From Rostratula benghalensis (lineage: Eukaryota > Chordata > Aves > Charadriiformes > Rostratulidae), in assembly GCA_013399305.1 (NCBI GenBank), contig VXAI01000087.1, forward strand, positions 3,166,276 to 3,230,275: a stretch of 64,000 nt of DNA, in the 5' to 3' direction. Below are positions 25,326 to 39,433 of this stretch, piece after piece. A model generated the notes under the pieces. That model was given only the letters and a program-made list of their open reading frames with translations, did no database searches and was not told the DNA's origin. Position numbers and translations under genes: made by a program. How positions within the stretch are numbered: position 1 is the stretch's first letter; every line of letters starts with the position of its first letter.

Positions 25326-27164
25326 ATTGACACAAGTATTTCAAAAAACCCACCTATGCCATTGCTAATTTTCCCCAGCTAATAGCTATGATAATTTAAA
25401 AATACACATTTTATTTACACTTTGTTTATTTTAAAGTTAAATTAATTCTTTTTTTTTTTTTTTAACTTTCTTTGAGTTAAATGGTTTGGAGCAAAGAAAA
25501 TAAAGAATTACAGAGCTCTGTTTCAATATTGCCAGTTAAGAATTTGAGTAGATTTTTGTTTTCCTTTTCATTAATTCTGTTTCTTTTGCAGTCAACCAAG
25601 TCAACAAAAGATTATTGCATATCATGCTAATCCAAGAGGTTTCTATTCAGCTAATGTAGCAGCATGTATCTGCTTAGTAGGAGGTTGGATATGCTTAGGG
25701 ATTTTTTTTCACCTAATTAATCTGGGTGGTACAGCTCATATGCTGTCTATCTGCATTTTTCCACTGTAACAGAAATAATTAATTCTACTACAAGGACTTT
25801 TCCAGTATAGATTCATGGAATTATGTAAAATCTTCAACATCTGCACCTTCCAAAACCATAACTTTCTAATCATGGCCTCTCTCTGTATCAACAATAAATT
25901 CACCTTGCTGGCAAATAAAGAAATGCTACAAGACCTGAACCTTCAATACAGCAAACAGTAATTGACAAAATTATATATCCCATACACCTCGTTTGTCCTT
26001 TAGAAACATTACAGCTACATTTTTTTTTTTTTTAATTCTTCATGGTTCTCATCTTTTGTTCTCCATTCCTCCTATGTTTTCAGGAAAAAATGAGATAATA
26101 ATTCTTCATAGTGTAAGATGATTTACTATGTTGTGCTATTCCAACCAAGAGCATCCCCAGTTTCTTATTTACACACAGTGAGTAACTTATGAAGAGAATT
26201 TACTTGTCTTGCTTTCCACATGAAGGCACAAGTCAGCAACAGAGTATTAAGTTTACAACAGAAAATGAATGTTTATTGATAAACACTAATCAAAGTTTGT
26301 GACTAATTAAGTGAACTGCTTCACCCTCTCTTCATTAACTGGATAAAGAAGTGTTGATAGATAATTTACTTCAGAGTATTTGTATTCTCAAGGCTAGATA
26401 CCTGTCATTTTCCCTGTGTGTAGGACAGACTTGATAAGGGCCAAAACTTGCATAGGGACAACAGTGATTTCTCTGAGTATAGGAACCCTTTTATCTTCAT
26501 TTACTGTAGCCAGGAGTATCAAATATGAATTAAGAAATGTAGCCTGTAATATTCCTTTAATTTTAGGTGGTTTGAAAGACTGTTTCAATCTTGACAGTAT
26601 TATGAAAAAGCCTGACAGATCTTTCTTTACACTGAAGTTCTATTTCATTGATACTTTTAATTTGTTCATACTTAAATTCATCCAGACAGGTCCCAGGACT
26701 ACTTCCCAAGGACAAAAATCCAAATGCCAAAAGATAACAATGACTTTCCACGGTTGTTTTTGACTATAGCGCCATATTTCAGATGACTTATAATAGCTGT
26801 TGAATAACATCATTGTTACTTAAATAAAAATGTTACCCACTGATTTATCAGAATCACTTTTCAGTTGAAATTTACAATTGCATCACTTATCACAGCAAGG
26901 AATCCATTTTACTAAAAATAACAGAGAGGGGCACACTGTATGCCAACTTTGTACAGCAGTTCATTTGAAACAAGTGAATTCAAATATCTGTGGAGGAGTC
27001 TTGTACTAATTATACTTTCTGTTTTTCTATAATTCATTTTCTAGAAGTTAGAAAATACATTGAAGGCCTAACTGACATTTCTGACAATTTCCAACTGTTT
27101 TCTCAAGCTAATTTTAATGAATAAAAATAATGGAGTCAAATATTTCAACATGAACTTAATTCTT

Positions 27165-27182
27165 AAAAAAAAAAAAAAAAAA
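27165..27182. repeat. A18 homopolymer
   Basis: Eighteen consecutive A residues with no recognisable retroposon body upstream. Confidence 0.85.
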
Positions 27183-30100
27183 GACTTAAAAATAGATTAA
27201 TGCATTACTTCAGTATGTACATTTTTTAATCTTAGAGGTCATTTACATTTTCCTGCAGTCAGAACATTTCTTCTAAGGAAATATTTAAATCAAGAAATCA
27301 GATCCTGAGCCAGAAAACTGCATTAATACAAGCTTAATTTTAAGGATGTTAGTCCAAGTGTGGTTAATTCTTTGAGGGATGCTCTATTATTTATATATTT
27401 TCTGTTCATACTATTTTAATGATAAATTGCATAAAAGTTTGAATGTTATAAATTATATCTAAATCAGAGTAGATGATAAATTTCATGCTTTTCTTTGGAA
27501 AACTCAAGCCTAATTTTTTTGTTAACTTTCTATTCAAAACTGAATGAATACTGGAAAAAAAACCCCTCAGATTTCTACTAGTAATCTCTCTGAATGCACT
27601 CATTATTTACAAATAATTGGTGAAAACCTTTTTTGTTTGATTCAAAAAGCTGGTCTAAAAAAAACACAAGAAAAACCCCAAAACCCGACAATATAAGCAT
27701 GAGCAAATATTTACAGGAGCAGGAGCTGGATTATGGTCAGGAGGGGCTTAAATGTAGCATTTGAAAAAAGCTGCTCGTATTGCTAATCTGTGATTGAAGG
27801 TTTAACCTCTTTGGGTTAGTGTCAGCCTTATACATAGACCATTCACAAAACAGAGAACAAAATGACATGTGTCATTGCTGCATTTTGTTACTGTTTATTT
27901 GGAGTTCGCTACTATATGATGGTGTAGGAAAATTACAATAATTCAATCAAATTGCAAAACCAGCAGTACGTGAACTAAGCAAGCACTTTTACACAGAATG
28001 AATAGCACAGAATCCAGCCCCTGAGGATAATATTCAGCAACCAAAATTGCATGACCATCCTCCAGATTCCTGCCTGAACTCTATATACTTGCCAACTTTT
28101 GCAAAAAATTGAGGTGAAAGTTGGTTTGCAGCCAACTTCAATACTGAAGAATGCTTTATTTTCAACAGAATGGTTAAACGGGCAGCATCCCACAGGAAAA
28201 AAAAAAAAAAGTAAAATCAGGTCCTGAAGGACTTTATAATAACAGGTACACACATGAGGGATCAAGGATAAGCAAGATGTCCTACATGACCATAGCTCAG
28301 ATTTGTCCTGCCTTCTCAGTGTTGGACTCCCAATAAAACAAAATAAAGTAAGTTCAAATTAAATTAAATCATATTAATAGCTGCTTGTATATCTTTCCAT
28401 TTTCATGGAAAAAGTTATTACCGCCCTGTAGCCACTGCTGCAACTGCTTCAATGCTGGTTCCTATTGCTATTCACTCTATTTTGTAATATTTTGTCATAG
28501 ATTCATAGAGTACATCATACACACAGCCAAAGTGAAACACTCCAATCCCTAAGACGCCTTTTATGCACAGCCAATTAATTCTGGAGGTGTGGACTCAAAT
28601 TTATCACCTCAGGCATTTGACTGCTGTGATTAAGCCAGGAGGTAGGCTACACCTATTCTTAATGAAGCAAATTATCTTAACAAGGGAAAAACTCTCTTTA
28701 GAAGTGCCCATATACTTCCAATATATATACACAAAGATTTAATGTAAAATGGTGAGTTTGCTAATCTAAACGTAGGAGTAACACAGGCTAAGTGGGATGA
28801 CCTCAGAGTCTGTCTTCTGTTTGAGTCCATTCAGAATTTAGAAAACTGGAGTTCTTTATTTCCCAATGCCTCTGCTCTGGCTCATGGGCATTATAGAACA
28901 GGGACCCGACAAAATGTGAACAAGTATTTTGTTTGAAAGTGGATGAAAAAACATGTTAAAAGCCTGTAGGTAGTAGGAAATAGAAAAAAAAGAATCTCTT
29001 TACTTGTGGAGCTGTCCTTCTGTCTTATCCTTCTGTCCTACTCAGGTGCACATGAATACCTGACATTCTGGAGGGCCTTATACTTGGACATATGATGTTA
29101 CTTACCAAGCATACCTCTATCTACAATCGAACAGTCTTGGTGTCACCTCTAGCCTTGAATTAAGCTGGACATGTCCTGCTTAACTGATAAGAGACAGCTA
29201 AAGAGCATTGTACTGCTTCATTACCTTACAGATACATTATGCTACCACTGTGAAAATTTACTTTATTGATTAGTTAGGAAGAATACCTTAAGAGGCAATT
29301 TACAAATGTTTTGGATTTTATATTGTTTTACTTTCAATCCCACGCTCACTTGCTGTTTTGTATGAAGTATTTAGGCACATACTGGCCTAAAAATGAACTC
29401 CTTGGCTATTTTTATTTTTTATGCTGTTACTCAATGGTCAATTAATCCCACTTAAGGTCACAGTTATGCTTTTTTATTACTTGTGATGATGTTTTTGTTT
29501 GACTTTCATGCTACTTAGTGTTATCTCATAAAAGTGATTAATGAAGAACTCCTAATTGTAGAATACAAGCTTTTTATTCTTGTCACTCCTGCTACATAAA
29601 AATTTCTAAGTATTTGAAAAGCTATTATACAAGCTTAGTGAAATGTGCTCCATTCTGAGGTACCAGACTTAAGATTTAGCTAGAAAAATAAATTTTGTAA
29701 GCAATAATGGACCTGAGTATTCTCCTCACCCTTGAAGCACTGCTTAACTGAGGGAGATGATTTCTCTCACTACCATTCAGTATATCAAGAATGCATGCTT
29801 CTTTCTTGCTTATGCACAGTCCACATTAAATATTAATCCAAAACTTAAACCCTTAGCAATTTTGGTCTTGTATTAGGCATTATGAGTCCTGGACAAAATA
29901 TATCCAAATATACTTACTGAGGCTCAACAGCCATACTCATTTAATCAGAAATATTTATTGTCATGTTTAGTTACTAGTTCAGTTACTTTAAAGATGCCCT
30001 TTCCTTACCCTTTTCCATGTACATATGCAAACTTTGCTTTCCAAGCCGTATTTCCCACATCAGTTTTATTTTGCTGCTACTCTCTCTAAATATAACTACA

Positions 30101-32058
30101 TTAACTGAAGGCAAAGTAGGTGAGGGGAAGAAATTGCATCTGGGATCCCTTAGTTAAAGGCAGGAATAATGTTGTTGGCATGTCACAGGCTGAAGATATG
30201 AAAGATATCAAAGAAAAGAAAACCTCAGTAACTGCACAACCATCAGTCAGAAGGAGGAAATTAAGTTTGGGTTACATTTAAAGGTTTTCCTGGTAGAGCT
30301 ATGCTGCTTAGAAATGGTACCAGACCAAGGAGCACTTCTGGAATAGCCTACTCTATTTAGAATTTGGCCAGTCTGATACTCTTAAACTTTATCCCTGATG
30401 GATGTTTTCCAGTATAGTACAAGCAGATTCCTGTAAGCGTTGAGATGTTTTGAGATACCCGATGCAAGAGCTTCTGTTATATAACTGTGGCATAGAGCAA
30501 TTGTGAAAGACTGACTATTCTGCCCTCGATTACTTGTGAGAATTACAGAGCTCCCACCATCTGGTTACACTAGATTCTGCTATTCAAAATAATTTAAATA
30601 AGGAGAAAGATTGAGTACATCTTAAAAAGGTCTGCCCATCCTGTACACCTGTAATTAAACATAACAGAGTATTTCCAGGCCCACTTGGCTCAGGCACTGC
30701 TAGTCATGGTTTGGAATTTTCTTCCTCTGAAAATTTAAAGAGGAACCATGGCAATCAATATTCACTGTCTGTGCAAAAATTTATCAATGGCAGAAAGGAA
30801 GTCCCCACCAATAAATAAAATTGCAATGTAACAGAGCAAGTAGCAAGCATAAAAAAAGTATTCACGATCCAAACCTAAACTGATTGATGGGCTTTATTCT
30901 GAGCTTTGTATAGGTATGAGATATTTATTCTGCCCTTGTGCAGCCTGCATAAAAGTCACTTAAAAATGAAGTCAGATTAAAGAAGAATGGCCAATGTATT
31001 AAACTGGTGTTTATTTTAAGCAAATCATAACAATTTCAAAGTATTTTCAAATTAGAAAGTTTCAGAGAATTTGGAAGAAAGCAAAAAGAGGCAAAGACAG
31101 AAAGGAGCACACACATCGTACACCTGGTATGTAGTCAGATGGGTATGAAGCTTTGCTGGACCAACTCTAGTGCTGCCTTCACTTCCCAGAGTTTCAGAGA
31201 CCCTTTCCCATGACCATACCTACCAAATTATGTTCTATGGTGTTTCTCAAGTACTTGAGTGCTACCTTTAATTGCCTTAACCATCACTCTACACTAGCAT
31301 GCTCATACACACCCTCTGTTTTAACATCAGCCTAAGACTAAAGGTTCTACCTGTGCCCATTCTCTTTTCATTCAAATTCCTTTTAAAGTTCCATATTTTC
31401 CATATCATTTAGAAGCATCCTTTTTCCACCCATTGCTCCACTTGAAAATAAAAGATACCAAAACTGTATATTTATATATAAAAATACAAAATTAATTACA
31501 TTTCTGTATGACCTGTCATCTCAGTCACTGTCTTCTTCAATAAAACCTAGAGACTCTTAACTAGACTAAACACACTTTGTGAAAATTTTTTTTTTTTTTC
31601 TGGATTGGGACTTTGGAAAATAATCTTTTCAGGCCAGGAATTTTACTTACTTACTTTGTTCCAAAGACTACAAAAGGTCTAACAAATCTAACATAATAAC
31701 AAGTCCTAGTAATTTTCATTAGAAAACTGGAATCTGCCTCATAAATTTGCATAAAGGCATTCTGCTGTAGAAATGATCAAGCATTCTCAAGTGTGAAAAA
31801 AGTAAAAGAGTTTACATAGAAGTTTTCTTCCTTGTCAGAAGGTTTTAGACTCAAGCTCAGAAACTTTACAGCTATTAAAGAACTTGCCAATTTTCTCTGT
31901 AGAGTTGTGTAAAAAAATTATGGTTTAGCTTCAGTAGAATTCATCTCACCATCACACAGGGACTAAAATCCTACTATGACTACAGGGGTTAGAAAATAAT
32001 GATGGAAAATATATTTACAAAATTCCAGAAAAATATGTTAAATATTTTGTTTGGGATG

Positions 32059-32079
32059 TTGGGGGTTTTTTCCCCCCAA
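32059..32079. repeat. Short G-run/C-run hairpin
   Basis: Positions 32059-32065 (ttggggg) pair with 32073-32079 (cccccaa) around a T-rich loop. It is small and likely of chance origin, but it could be a sequencing or replication stall site. Confidence 0.45.
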
Positions 32080-35026
32080 TTTTATAGGCAGTTTCAGACA
32101 TACCTAGGTTGTCTGGTACTAGCACAGCTGACCTAAGTTCTATTCATGAAAGCAGAAATGGTTCCAAAAAATTACATCTCTAGATTTGCAGATCAAAATT
32201 AAAAAAAAGGTCACATCACTGGCTTTTGGTCAAGACCAACAGGTTTGTCCAAAGACCAAAGGTATTTATGAAATGTTTCAATAAGCTTTCAGACAGTTTC
32301 ATAAACAACAGTTAAATTGACACCTAGCATATAATTTAAGAATTCTGTAAAACCAAACACGTCCCCTCTCTCCAAGAAAAAATGAAGATGACAAAATAAA
32401 ATCTATGACTTCAGTGCTTGGTGAATTCCTTGAAAAATTCTGTGAAAGTTATGGCCATTTCCTCCCATTATCTCAAGTCCTAATCTTTGGTTACTAAGAA
32501 ATATCAGGTTTATTTTAAACTTTAATGTTAGAAGGAGTTATTTCAATTATGCTTTCCTCTGGTCAGCAAAGTTGTATATGTGTATTTCATTGAATCGGGT
32601 CTCAAAGCATTCCCATCAATAGCAGAGAGACAGTAATTCATTTGCTGAGGTCTATGAATGAGACTGATACTTATTTGTGAAATTTCCTGTAACTACTAAA
32701 ATCCAACAGAATGCAGTAGGCTGCCTCAGCATCTGGAACAGATGGAACTGGGGAACAGATTTAATGGTATATAAAACTGTAAGTCAAAGCGATGGGATTG
32801 TGTGTTTTTAAGCACATTACTGAAATCACATTACTTATGTAGAATCTTCACTTTAGATTAAAAGGCAGCCATTTCCTGCTTTACTTTGAAAAATTTAACA
32901 GGTTTTTAAAAGAAATATATTAAAACTAATCCTAGTTTTGAAAACTAACATATGTAAAGATAATTACTTGCCTTCCTAATGGATTTCAGAAGTAACCATT
33001 TTTTTAACCCTGTGAATAAATTAAAATATTCCTTATCTTATTAATATGAAAATCCCCTCTGTGCTGTCTATCTGCTACATAGGTAATTAAGAATTTAGAA
33101 GCCCTTTGCCTGGTTCTCCTCGGTGAAGCAGGTAAAATCACAGAGAGTCTGTGACTACCTTTGCAAATCCTCTAGATTATAGATATCAATGTCCAGAGTT
33201 TACTCATTTGAAAGTTCTGGAAACACAAGTACAGATAAATTCAAAGGAACTGCCATTTCACAGTCCCCATTCATTGATAAATTAAAGCTGAAAAGGAACT
33301 TGTTCTCTGATAACATAGAGAAGTATGAGTATACTTAAACTAAAGATCTGATGTATTTTTCCCTGTACTCATGTTTGAGAAGCTAGCAAATGAGGTCATG
33401 TTGTCTTTTTTACACATCTTGAAAAATGGTAAAGGACAAGGGATTAGATTCACAAGGAGAAATGCAATGCCTAATTTTCAAATGTTCAGGAGAATAAGCT
33501 GTCCAGTCTTTCCTACATAATGCACTAAGATAATATACTTTGCAAAAAAGACCATACTGAATAGGAAGCACTGAAACCACAGCCATCTAAACGTCTTCAT
33601 ATGGAAATGTAGCAGCTGAACCTGAGGCTGAAATCAAACCAAGGAAGATGGACTAGAGGCTCAGTGTTCCTTGTAGATCTTGGTGTTTCTCAGTTCAAAC
33701 TAATTAATATGCCATAAAATACATGGGGAATTTTCTTATTTTACCTAGTAGATATAACTGCTGAATACTTTTGGGTGGAAAGGACAGCTATTATTTAATT
33801 CTGGCATTCATATTTCCTCCTCTTGTTCTCCTTCCCGCTTGTACAGGATGGAGCTTAATCATTGTTTTAAAACATAGAGAGGTTTCTATATGTTGTTCAT
33901 TGGTATCTGGTCCTCTGGGCCCCAACAGAATCCAGGAAGTTTCACAAAGTTCAAGTTGTTTTTCTTTCATTACCCTTTTCCAACCATTGTATTCCTTGAT
34001 GAAAAACAATCAGCAGTAAAACCAGCAGAGGAATAGCCCATTATACTCTTCCTTAATCAGCTAAACAGGTCTCTAGGTAGAACCAGTTCTGTCCTGTCAT
34101 TCTGGTGGCATGGAAGCATACATTTGGAAGCATCTTTTCCCTCATCACCCATGGCTCCATTTTCCTCTTTTCTATTTACACTTGTCTAACTTCATTATGA
34201 CCACATCTCTTCTCTGATCCTGATCACTGCCTAGCTGGTTGATTAATGTTGCTTAGCATTTTAATTACTTTTATGACTTCTTCTAAATGCAATTTACTGA
34301 TGCAAACAAGAAGAAATTGGCATACAAAAGTCTGGGAAAGTAGGGTACTTATAACATGGCTGCTATCATTTAAATGATTTAGGGTCTGCATTTCCAAAGT
34401 ACTGATAACATCGTAAGAAGCTATGACTGGTATTCAGCTTTTGTGAAGCCTGAAATGCTACAAACCAGTGAAAAATAACCAAAGAATTGAACCTGCATTA
34501 AGCTGTTAATTTTACATCAATTTCTTCTTATAGTAGTCTATTTGAACTATGAATGACCTAATGTTGTTTAGTATATTCATGCTTTGCAAATTTATAGCAT
34601 AATCACAGATCACTGCTATTCATTCTTTAAAAACATGAAAAAAAAACTTGTAAGAGGTATAAAAAGAGAAGAGTAGGATGCCTGCAACATTACCTAAACA
34701 TTTAATATTTTTGTACTTTTCTATTTTACAAAAGAAACCCTTGGCTTTCTATCTGAGCTCTTATGAGAGATTGATTTGAGGACAAGAGATAGTAGATTCT
34801 TCAGATCCTGCTCTGATATACATCAATCTTCATGCGTGCATTCCTGAGAGAGCGTTGCATGTGTAAATAGATTATAAAAGGTTAATAAATATCAAAAGCA
34901 TGTTAGGCTTAAGTACCCTGAATTACAGATAATTATAAGCATATAAGTAGAAGGTTTTACAGTTAACATATTGATCCAATGAACTCTATAACAATTTACA
35001 GTGACTGGCTGACCACTCAACAAATG

Positions 35027-35056
35027 ATATATAATGCTTTAGTATACATTATATAT
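35027..35056. repeat. 10-bp perfect inverted repeat
   Basis: Positions 35027-35036 (atatataatg) are exactly complementary to 35047-35056 (cattatatat), with a 10-nt loop. The arms are almost all A/T, so chance is likely. There is no target-site duplication to suggest a MITE. Confidence 0.45.
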
Positions 35057-36289
35057 GGCCATCAATAAAACATAATAATAACAAAAAAAGATTCAAATGC
35101 ATATTTAAAACTACTTATCATAAATAGCTATGTTTAGTTAGTGTTAGCATGGTTTTTACGTGAGCTCTGATTTATGGATTTGGATAGCTTTGGGGGTGCC
35201 TGTCCATTGCTTTCTACTTTATCCTTCTCAGAAGATTCTACTTCTGATGAAGAAAAAGCTGGTTTTTTATATAGAAATAGCTACCTGTAATGCATTGGTG
35301 CAACCCAAGCATTATACAAAACTTTACCAGTGTACTGCTGCTGAATTGGCCTTGCCTTAATACAATAAGATGTTAAAAATAATTAAAAGATGATGTCAAG
35401 TTATCCATAAAGCAGGGTGAGACATTGTGTAACTAGTACAATCACTATTCTATTCACTAGAATTAGACTTAATTGGCTCCATAAATATTTGTCATTTTTA
35501 ATGTATATCTTTTTTTCATCTTTACAATTTCCTATCAGTATCAGAAACTTACTCCACTTATTTATTTTAACTGAGGAACAGAAAATAAATGTGGCATTGT
35601 TCTTATCAGTGTGCTTTTCTGAAAAGTACAAATGGAATTTTGAAGACTGTGTTCCCTTTTTTTTAACCCAAGTGGGAAACACAGTAGAGCTTCCCCCAAC
35701 CCTCCCAATTAGTTAATTTCTGCAAATGGTAAATTTAGGAACATTCTTTTGCTCCGGAGCCTATAACTTCACAGCCTTCACAGCAGCACTGTGTGTAAAA
35801 GCAGGTTTATAGCCCCTAACAGCACTGTAAGTGCTTAACCATAATTTCTAATGATGTTTCTTGGACTTTACTCTAGGGATTGTATATCTGTTTAAAAAAT
35901 AATTTCATAGATGCAAGGGGTCTTTGGTCTAAAGGAACTGGAGATTCACATGCGTTGTGCATATTTGACCTCTGCCCTTCCATTCTCAGTCAGAAAGGGC
36001 ATGAGGCTGTTGTCTTTTTTCTGTCAAAGTGAGTAAAACTGCCATTCGTTCCATTAATGAGAAATTCAAATATTGATCTGATCTTTGCTCTACTGTTATT
36101 GATTTCTGCTCTTTGTTTTGTCATTTGCACCTAGAACTGTCAGTAAGTTATTGACTGAAGAATAGAAAGTCAATCATTGTATTCTCCTTAGAGCTTGTGA
36201 AAATTGAATTTATCTTCATATTCATTGACATTTTACTATGAAATTCTGAACCTTTAATAAAGCTGTTTCCAGTTATTCTGGGCTTGAGA

Positions 36290-36343
36290 AGTTAATGATT
36301 ATGAATAATAATTTTTGATGCAATTAATTTACAGATTAATGAT
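36290..36343. promoter_or_regulatory. Cluster of TAAT/ATTA homeodomain-type core words
   Basis: Within about 54 bp there are at least six TAAT or ATTA cores, including 'ttaatgattatg', 'aataataattt', 'caattaattt' and 'gattaatgat'. Homeodomain proteins bind such cores (established), and conserved enhancers in gene deserts often look like this. In AT-rich DNA the words are also frequent by chance, so this is only a candidate. Confidence 0.2.
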
Positions 36344-38078
36344 TTCTAAATGGCAATAGAGAACAATACTTCATTAAACATCCATAAGTCAGTTTATGTA
36401 GTATATCTTTCACAACAGATTAAAATCATAGCTCCTCTGATAGTATAGTATTTTACATTCATGCATCGATTAAGTTTCGTTCTGGGTTCTCTTAATACAA
36501 GGAAAGAGCAAAATAAAAAGAGTAGAATATAGAAGACATTCATAGGAAACTCTATCAATTGCAGGTTTCAGTACAGTAAAGAGGATTTGAAGCAGAAAGG
36601 ATGACTTCAGAGACCTTTTTTATACACAGATATATAGAAAATCATTGCTAAATTTATTTTTTTATTTGGATCACTAGTTGCACGTCCACTTTGAGGAAGT
36701 CTGAATTCCATGCTGGACAATCCTAGATTTAGAGGCATACTTAGGTCATTAGTTTTTCTAGTAACATTTTCTCAGGTCACTAGATTCTCTGAGCAATTTT
36801 TTATGATATATTATGATACTTCTGTACATGGTCTTTCAATTGAGTCCTCTGGGTAAACTAACAAAAGGGAGTAAAGGCCAAGAAAATGCAGGCAGCTGTA
36901 TAAGCCATGTTGCCAAAGAACATTAAGTACCCTTTCATTTGACCGGATACCCTGTGTCAAATACATACATTATTGGAAGACAGGCTGCCAAAGGTATATG
37001 ACAGGAAACAAACTGTCTCCAGCGTTTGAGTGAGCTGCTGACTTGGCACTTAGAGACACAAGGAAGACAACAGAAACAGATACCGTTGCACATGAGTTCT
37101 TCTCCAAGAACATGTGTCAAGTATCATGGCACACATAAACTTTACTGGTTGTTATAAAACCTTTAGAATGGGAATCAAGACGTCAGTGAAATGAGCAGGA
37201 GCAGATTAAACAGCATGGTAGTATTGCAGGAGAAAAATTATCACTATTCAGAACGTATCCAAATCAATCATAATATTCCCATCAGCTCTCAGAAAATTTG
37301 TGTTCGTTAGGCTGTTGTTGATATTCTAGACTCGCTATCCTTTTTTTTTAATAAAAGGATGAATTACTGTTTTACTGATCCAGGATAAATAAAGGTTGCC
37401 AGTATATGAATGGATGAATAAACGCTGCCATAATGTGGATGTGTCTGAAACAGATCAGGGAGATTTTTTTGTTGATGTTGTTTTTGTTTTGTTTTGAGAA
37501 ACTAAGATAAAGGAAAATAAAGAAAATAATCTCTGGGGTTTGCCCTAGTGTTAATTTAGAATCAATACAGAATGGAAGGAATGTTGAAATTTTGACAAGT
37601 TTTAATTGTAGGGAAGCCCTTTTCAGTCTTCCACTGAAGGACTGCAAATTGATTTGCTTAGATGCCCACCCTGTAGGGGGTTTCATTTCTTGTCTGCACA
37701 CAAAATGCATATCATAATTTCCTAATAAATTTTCCTTTAACAGTGATGGTCATGTGATACACCCTTATATTTACCTACGAGAATACATGTGAGACTGTGT
37801 GTACATAGAGGTCAAAGGTATGGAATTTTCCATGGCTCAACATGGCACTCTAGTGTGTTACAGTTGAGTATTCTGGTGAATCCCAGCAGAACAATGCTAG
37901 TATTTACACGTTTGCATGACAGCAGTTTAAGATCCTAAAGCACACAGTGTAAACACAGTATGGCTACTCTAACTATGCAGTGAGTACTCCAGTGAAGATT
38001 CAGAGGTTATGTATATTTTTCAACCACCAAAATTTCTTCATGTTGGTAGAGGAGCTCTTCATATTTATTCTCATAAGT

Positions 38079-38165
38079 CACAGAATCATAGAATCACCGA
38101 ATGGTCAGGTTTGAAAGGGACCACTGGAGATCATCTAGTCCAACCTCTCTGCCAAAGCAGAGATG
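38079..38165 (-). mobile_element. CR1 LINE 3' terminal fragment
   Basis: About 87 bp. It opens with 'cacagaatcatagaatca', the reverse complement of the CR1 tail, followed by 'gatcatctagtccaacc' and 'gccaaagcag'. The element is on the minus strand with only the 3' UTR left. It groups with the copies at 12931 and 23146. Confidence 0.92.
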
Positions 38166-39390
38166 TATCTGAAGCAGGATAAAGTTTTGAAATCCAAGAA
38201 AATTCCCTGGTTATTTGAATGAGAAAACAATCATCAGAACACTTTTCGTATTTATTAATTTATTTACGATCTATGTTGCCTATTGAAAGCATGGGAACTA
38301 TTTATTGAAACGGGGAAAAATCTTGGAGGTAGGTTAAGAGGCAAAAAGCAGATAATCACTCTGAAGGTGAGTAACAATTACAATTACTGCAGATCTATGA
38401 AAATTATAACTAGTAGTTCTGCATATAATAATGAACTGTATACAGCAATTTGGACAAAAAAAAAGTGTTCCATGCTAGTAGACAAACACGATCTATTACA
38501 GAGTTTTATAGGGTTTAAGTACATTGTGGTTTTATATTTTTTGGGTTCAAATACTAAAACAGCTATTACATTTTTCACAGTTCATTTCTGGTTTTTGCCT
38601 TGCAGACCATGTATAACAGGAAAATGTGATCCCAAGTTAAGTCTGCAAAGTCATTGCTTCTCAGGAACTCAAAGCCAGTGGTGTTTAATGACCCATACAG
38701 ACCTGCTCAATAGGAACTGCTTTTCTCCAAAAATGAATGGGCTATCCCTTAGAAATATGTACTTTTACATCATTTTTAATATCAGAATATACCTTTGCAC
38801 TCTAGTGTACTAGAACAGATTTTAGAGAGGGCTGATCATTGGTGGGGGGAAAAAAGAAAAAAGGAAGGCAACCTATAAATTGCTTGCCCAGCAGGGAAAG
38901 ATTTCGTTTGCTTAATTTAACTAAATTAGTTCATTCAACTAGAAAACAAAGGTGTATACTCTACAAACTTTTTTATATATAAAATAGCTTTAATAACCTA
39001 TTACAATTAGGCAATTGCAGTTTTTCAGATTAGCTTTCTCTGTATTTCACCACCCCTTTCTAGTCTCCTCAGTGGAAGAGCAGAAAAATAAGAATTATGA
39101 CTGAATCACTGAGATAAATATGCATAATCTATCTATTGAATAACCTTGTTGATTTTCAGTTATTCAGTGCAGTGCTTCATTTATTTGCATTCCAAATAAC
39201 CTTTTAACCAAATCTTGTATTCAAGAATTGTGGTGTTCGAGAAGTAAAACGTGGAAAAGTGAATTCTCAGGCTAAACCACAAATTCATTACAAACTTTTA
39301 ACTGTAATTAAACATCTAGAGGTTGGTAATAAAAAAGTAAATAAAATTCTCGTCTGATTTCATTTGCATAAAAATTCTCAAATCCAGGGT

Positions 39391-39433
39391 TCCCAAAAAA
39401 AAAAAAGGACTTTCCCACAAAAAAAAAGGACTT
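39391..39433 (+). repeat. Imperfect tandem duplication of an A-rich 22-mer
   Basis: Copy 39391-39412 (tccc, twelve A, ggactt) is followed directly by 39413-39433 (tcccac, nine A, ggactt). The second copy also starts a small palindrome, in which ggactta at 39428-39434 pairs with taagtcc at 39443-39449. Confidence 0.8.

Larger units (their letters stand above)
23756..38078. other. 14-kb non-coding stretch without recognisable CR1
   Basis: No coding exon or RNA gene is recognised. Homopolymers include T15 at 25449-25463, T14 at 26020-26033, A18 at 27165-27182, A14 at 28197-28210 and T14 at 31586-31599. Open frames reach at most 115 codons (26416-26763) and are of chance quality. A 42-bp tandem duplication and a TAAT-rich cluster (36290-36343) are listed separately. 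Confidence 0.6.

Noticed and set aside
28493..28565. 'tcatagattcatagagtac' resembling a reversed CR1 tail
   Set aside because: The sequence after it lacks the CR1 3' UTR blocks seen in the other eight fragments.
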